A stretch of 10,078 nucleotides of DNA, taken from positions 1 through 10,078 of the forward strand of contig JAGWRY010000067.1 in assembly GCA_028869495.1 (NCBI GenBank), written 5' to 3'. Shown here one piece after another: positions 7,975 through 10,078 of the stretch. The stretch is from Elusimicrobiota bacterium (GTDB lineage: Bacteria > Elusimicrobiota > Elusimicrobia > UBA1565 > UBA9628). The stretch's first letter is position 1, and every line of letters starts with the position of its first letter. The notes under the pieces are model-generated. The model did not search any database. It was not told the origin of the DNA and saw only the letters and a program-made list of their open reading frames with translations. Made by a program: the position numbers and the translations under genes.

Positions 7975-8709
7975 ATGCCCTTGTCCTTCATCGCCGTCGT
8001 GATCGTCGCCGTGATCCTGTGCGTGCGCATCGTCAACGAGTATGACCGCCTGGTCGTCTTCGTCCTCGGCAAGGTCTGGAAGGTCGCCGGCCCCGGCCCC
8101 GTGATCGTCGTGCCCGGGATCATGAGCGCGCCGAAGGTCTCCCTGCGCGTGGTCACCCTCGACGTCCCGCCGCAGGACGTGATCACGAAGGACAACGTCA
8201 CGCTGAAGGTGACCGCCGTCGTCTACTTCCGCGTCGTCGACCCCGAGAAGGCGATCCTGTCCGTCGAGAACTACGTGTACGCGACGAGCCAGATCGCGCA
8301 GACGACCCTGCGCTCGGTCCTGGGCAAGCTCGACATGGACGAGCTGCTCAACAACCGCGACAAGATCAACGGCGAGCTCCAGCAGATCCTCGACTCGCAC
8401 ACCGAGCCGTGGGGCATCAAGGTCAGCACGGTCGAGGTCAAGAACGTGGACCTGCCGCAGGACATGATGCGCGCGATGGCCCAGCAGGCCGAGGCCGAGC
8501 GCGAGCGCCGCGCGAAGATCATCCACGCCGAGGGCGAACTGCAGGCCTCGCAGAAGCTCGGCGAGGCCGCGCGGATCCTCTCCGAGAACCCGGCCTCGAT
8601 CCAGCTGCGCTACCTGCAGACCCTGTCCGAGATCTCCGAGGAGAAGAACACGGTCACGATCTTCCCCGTGCCCATCGACATCATCTCGGCGTTCATGAAG
8701 AAGGGCTGA
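7975..8709 (+). CDS. Slipin / stomatin-like SPFH (band 7) protein
   Basis: 244 residues. One N-terminal membrane segment (about 3-20, LSFIAVVIVAVILCVRIV) is followed by the SPFH domain: NEYDRLVVFVLGKVWKVAGPGPVIVVPGI, then the LDVPPQDVITKDNVTLKVTAVVYFRV signature and ATSQIAQTTLRSVLGK. A C-terminal helical/coiled-coil part (QQAEAERERRAKIIHAEGELQAS) allows oligomerisation. Such proteins form membrane-associated ring or cage assemblies in lipid microdomains and often regulate a partner protease or channel. The usual bacterial neighbour, an NfeD-type protein, is not in the window. Start: the ATG at 7975 is preceded by GGAGG with 4-base spacing; an in-frame GTG at 7960 lacks a ribosome site. Nine bases separate its TGA from the ankyrin gene, so the two are probably cotranscribed. 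Confidence 0.94.
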   Translation: MPLSFIAVVIVAVILCVRIVNEYDRLVVFVLGKVWKVAGPGPVIVVPGIMSAPKVSLRVVTLDVPPQDVITKDNVTLKVTAVVYFRVVDPEKAILSVENYVYATSQIAQTTLRSVLGKLDMDELLNNRDKINGELQQILDSHTEPWGIKVSTVEVKNVDLPQDMMRAMAQQAEAERERRAKIIHAEGELQASQKLGEAARILSENPASIQLRYLQTLSEISEEKNTVTIFPVPIDIISAFMKKG

Positions 8710-8718
8710 CCCAAGACC

Positions 8719-9360
8719 GTGACGCGCCGCGCCGCAACCCTCGCCGTCCTCGCCGCCGCGCTGGCCTCGGGCGCGTGCACGATGCGCTCGCCGGGCAAGC
8801 GGCTCCTGCTGGCCGCCAAGACCGGGGACTCGCGCGCGGCCGCGGCCGCGCGGTAGGCGGGAGCGTCCGTCTCCGAGCGCGACCCCGACGGCTGGACGCC
8901 CCTGCTCTGGGCGGCGGCGCACGGCGACCGGCGCACCGTGGACGTCCTGCTCGGCGCCGGCGCCTCCCTGCGCGACGCCACCCCGCGCCGGAACCAGGAC
9001 GCGCTGATCCTGGCCGCGCAATGGAACCGCGCCGAGGTGGTGTCCGACCTCCTGCGCCGCGGCGCGGACCCCGCCCGCCGGGACTCGATCGGCTGGACGG
9101 CGCTCCTGTGGGCGTCGCTCAAGGGGCGGACCGACGTGGTCCAGGCCCTGCTCGCCGGCGGGGCGAGCCCCTTCCAGACCGACCCCGCCGGGAACACCGC
9201 GCTGATGCTGGCCGCGCGCCAGGGCCGCGCGGACACCGTCCGCCTCCTCCTCGCGCGCGGGACGCCGCGCTCCGCGCGCAACGCCGACGGGGACGCGGCC
9301 GCGGACCTGGCCGCGCGCGCCGGCTACAAGGACCTGGCCGCCCTGATCCGCGGGCGCTAG
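8719..9360 (+). pseudogene. Ankyrin-repeat lipoprotein gene interrupted by in-frame TAG
   Basis: From the GTG at 8719 the frame encodes a signal sequence (TRRAATLAVLAAALASGAC, with Cys20 a likely lipidation site) and enters a first ankyrin repeat (LLLAAKTGDSRA). It is then stopped by TAG at codon 46 (8854-8856). After the stop the same frame stays open for 167 more codons with four or five further repeats: GWTPLLWAAAHGDRRTVDVLLGAGA, DALILAAQWNRAEVVSDLLRRGAD, GWTALLWASLKGRTDVVQALLAGGA, NTALMLAARQGRADTVRLLLARG, and a final partial one. The stop sits at a variable position of the repeat just before AGA. The second helix of this repeat is poor (AAAAAR where A-V-x-A-L-L is usual). The only later in-frame start before repeat 3 is a GTG at 8938, which would lack the signal. 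The intact form would be a periplasmic or outer-membrane-anchored binding protein partnered with the slipin. A recent nonsense mutation, a sequencing error or readthrough are all possible. Confidence 0.75.
8833..8852. repeat. 20-bp perfect G/C palindrome in the ankyrin gene
   Basis: Every base from 8833 to 8852 is G or C, and the segment equals its own reverse complement, centred between 8842 and 8843. It ends two bases before the in-frame TAG. Such a sequence can form a hairpin and is prone to replication slippage and to sequencing or assembly error. Confidence 0.9.
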
Positions 9361-10078
9361 CGCGCCGGGACGAAGGCCCCGCCGCGCGTCAGCGCCGCCT
9401 CCAAGTAGCGCGCGACCGCCAGCGTCTCCTCGTCGCGGGACAGGCGCTTCAGCCCGACCTTCGCCGGGACCCGCACGAAGACCTCCAGCGGCGGCGCCAG
9501 GAAGGCCGCGTACGGCACGCCGCGCATCCCCTTGTGGAAGTTCATCGCGATAGAGCCGCCGTCGGTGACGCGCCCGTCGGCGCGCGCGGCGGCTAGAGCC
9601 GGGTGGTCCAGGTCGAAGGCCATCACCACCCCGCCCATCCGCGAGGGAAAGAACAGGATCTCCCCGTTCGACGCGTCGAGCGCGGTGAACGCGTCGTGGA
9701 ACGCGCTCTGGAAGAAGTAGACCTTGTCGTTGAAGTCGCCGCCGGCCCCGTAGCGCAGGGCGATGTCGCCCTTCGAGGCGCGGATCCCGCTCCCGACGTA
9801 GTCCGCGCGCCGCCCGCCGTGCAGGTTGTAGTGCAGGCCCAGGTTCGTCACGCCGCGGGCGGCCATGATCCGGGCGAAGGCGGCGTTCGTCTCGGCGCGG
9901 ACGACCTCCCGGAGGGCGGCCTTGGTCAGGCGCCGGGCGCGCAGGGCCAGGATCTCGCCGCGCACCGCCGGGCCGACCTCGTCCCAGAGCGCCGCGGCCG
10001 GGAACGCGCGGTCCAGGCGCTCGGCCTCGGTGCCGACGGGGCGCGGCGCCGGGACCTCGACGCCGAGAGCGCGCGCGA
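9357..10078 (-). CDS. Unrecognised protein, partial (5' end outside window)
   Basis: 239 residues are visible; the frame is open to the right edge, so the start lies outside. An in-frame GTG at 9965 is internal to a plausible reading frame and is probably not the start. I do not recognise the family. Visible features are an Arg/Ala-rich helical region (RGEILALRARRLTKAALREVVRAETNAAFARIMAARG), then a mixed region with LGLHYNLHGGRRADYVGSG, SKGDIALRYGAGGDFNDKVYFF, FHDAFTALDASNGEILFFPSRMGGVVMAFDLDHP, GSIAMNFHKGMRGVPYAAF, and a basic C-terminus. Conserved-looking His, Asp and Gly residues suggest an enzyme or binding fold, but no catalytic motif can be named. Its TAG stop and that of the ankyrin gene are read from the same CTAG (9357-9360) on opposite strands. 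No transcription terminator is visible between them. Confidence 0.75.
   Translation of the reverse strand, partial: ARALGVEVPAPRPVGTEAERLDRAFPAAALWDEVGPAVRGEILALRARRLTKAALREVVRAETNAAFARIMAARGVTNLGLHYNLHGGRRADYVGSGIRASKGDIALRYGAGGDFNDKVYFFQSAFHDAFTALDASNGEILFFPSRMGGVVMAFDLDHPALAAARADGRVTDGGSIAMNFHKGMRGVPYAAFLAPPLEVFVRVPAKVGLKRLSRDEETLAVARYLEAALTRGGAFVPAR

Noticed and set aside
5571..8045. 824-codon open frame on the plus strand
   Set aside because: It runs antisense across both the permease and era, genes with full family motifs. Composition is Arg/Glu/Asp/Gly-rich shadow sequence.
8854..8856. TAG as a reassigned sense codon
   Set aside because: TAG ends speA, the permease, the exported protein, the ankyrin frame and the last gene at sensible family lengths or ends, so it is a working stop here.
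7000..9021. 673-codon open frame on the minus strand
   Set aside because: It covers era in the wrong frame and is antisense to slipin and the ankyrin gene. No motif, only compositional bias.

Overview
The window is about 70% G+C bacterial chromosome, densely packed with genes on both strands. It looks Gram-negative: there is a CpaB-type secreted protein, a lipoprotein-like signal and a slipin. No gene fixes the phylum, so I leave it open. Strong G/C bias at third codon positions produces very long spurious antisense frames. Of the nine visible stop codons, five are TAG, four are TGA and none is TAA.

Layout. Positions 1-1518 (minus): two tandem zinc-type alcohol/polyol dehydrogenase genes overlapping by 4 bp; the downstream one is cut by the window edge. 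Positions 1587-2854 (minus): a two-gene unit of exported proteins, one with a CpaB/RcpC-like domain and one unrecognised, also overlapping by 4 bp. Positions 2855-3313: a 459-bp intergenic region between divergent genes, filled with two adjacent long inverted-repeat modules. Positions 3314-5305 (plus): biosynthetic arginine decarboxylase SpeA. It converges, 13 bp apart, on an APC-family amino-acid permease (5319-6959, minus). Era GTPase (7035-7925, minus) diverges from a stomatin/slipin gene (7975-8709, plus). The slipin gene is followed by an ankyrin-repeat lipoprotein gene interrupted by an in-frame TAG (8719-9360). This in turn converges on an unrecognised gene that runs off the right edge.

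Expression. Three starts (the CpaB-like gene, speA and era) have no Shine-Dalgarno sequence. Each has a good -10 hexamer placed so that transcription would begin at or within 3 nt of the start codon, which suggests leaderless mRNAs. The permease, slipin and upstream dehydrogenase genes have recognisable Shine-Dalgarno sequences. The era/slipin pair appears to share one symmetric -10 element.

Most striking features: (1) the two tandem modules at 2940-3059 and 3097-3228. Each can fold into a long closing helix around two internal hairpins, and both share the same junction sequence and a mismatch at the same position. (2) The single amber codon in an otherwise open ankyrin gene, two bases after a 20-bp all-G/C perfect palindrome. 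(3) The leaderless and symmetric promoters. The coding genes are mostly familiar housekeeping or metabolic families, and I see no multi-gene novel system. The structured intergenic region is the best candidate for something undescribed.
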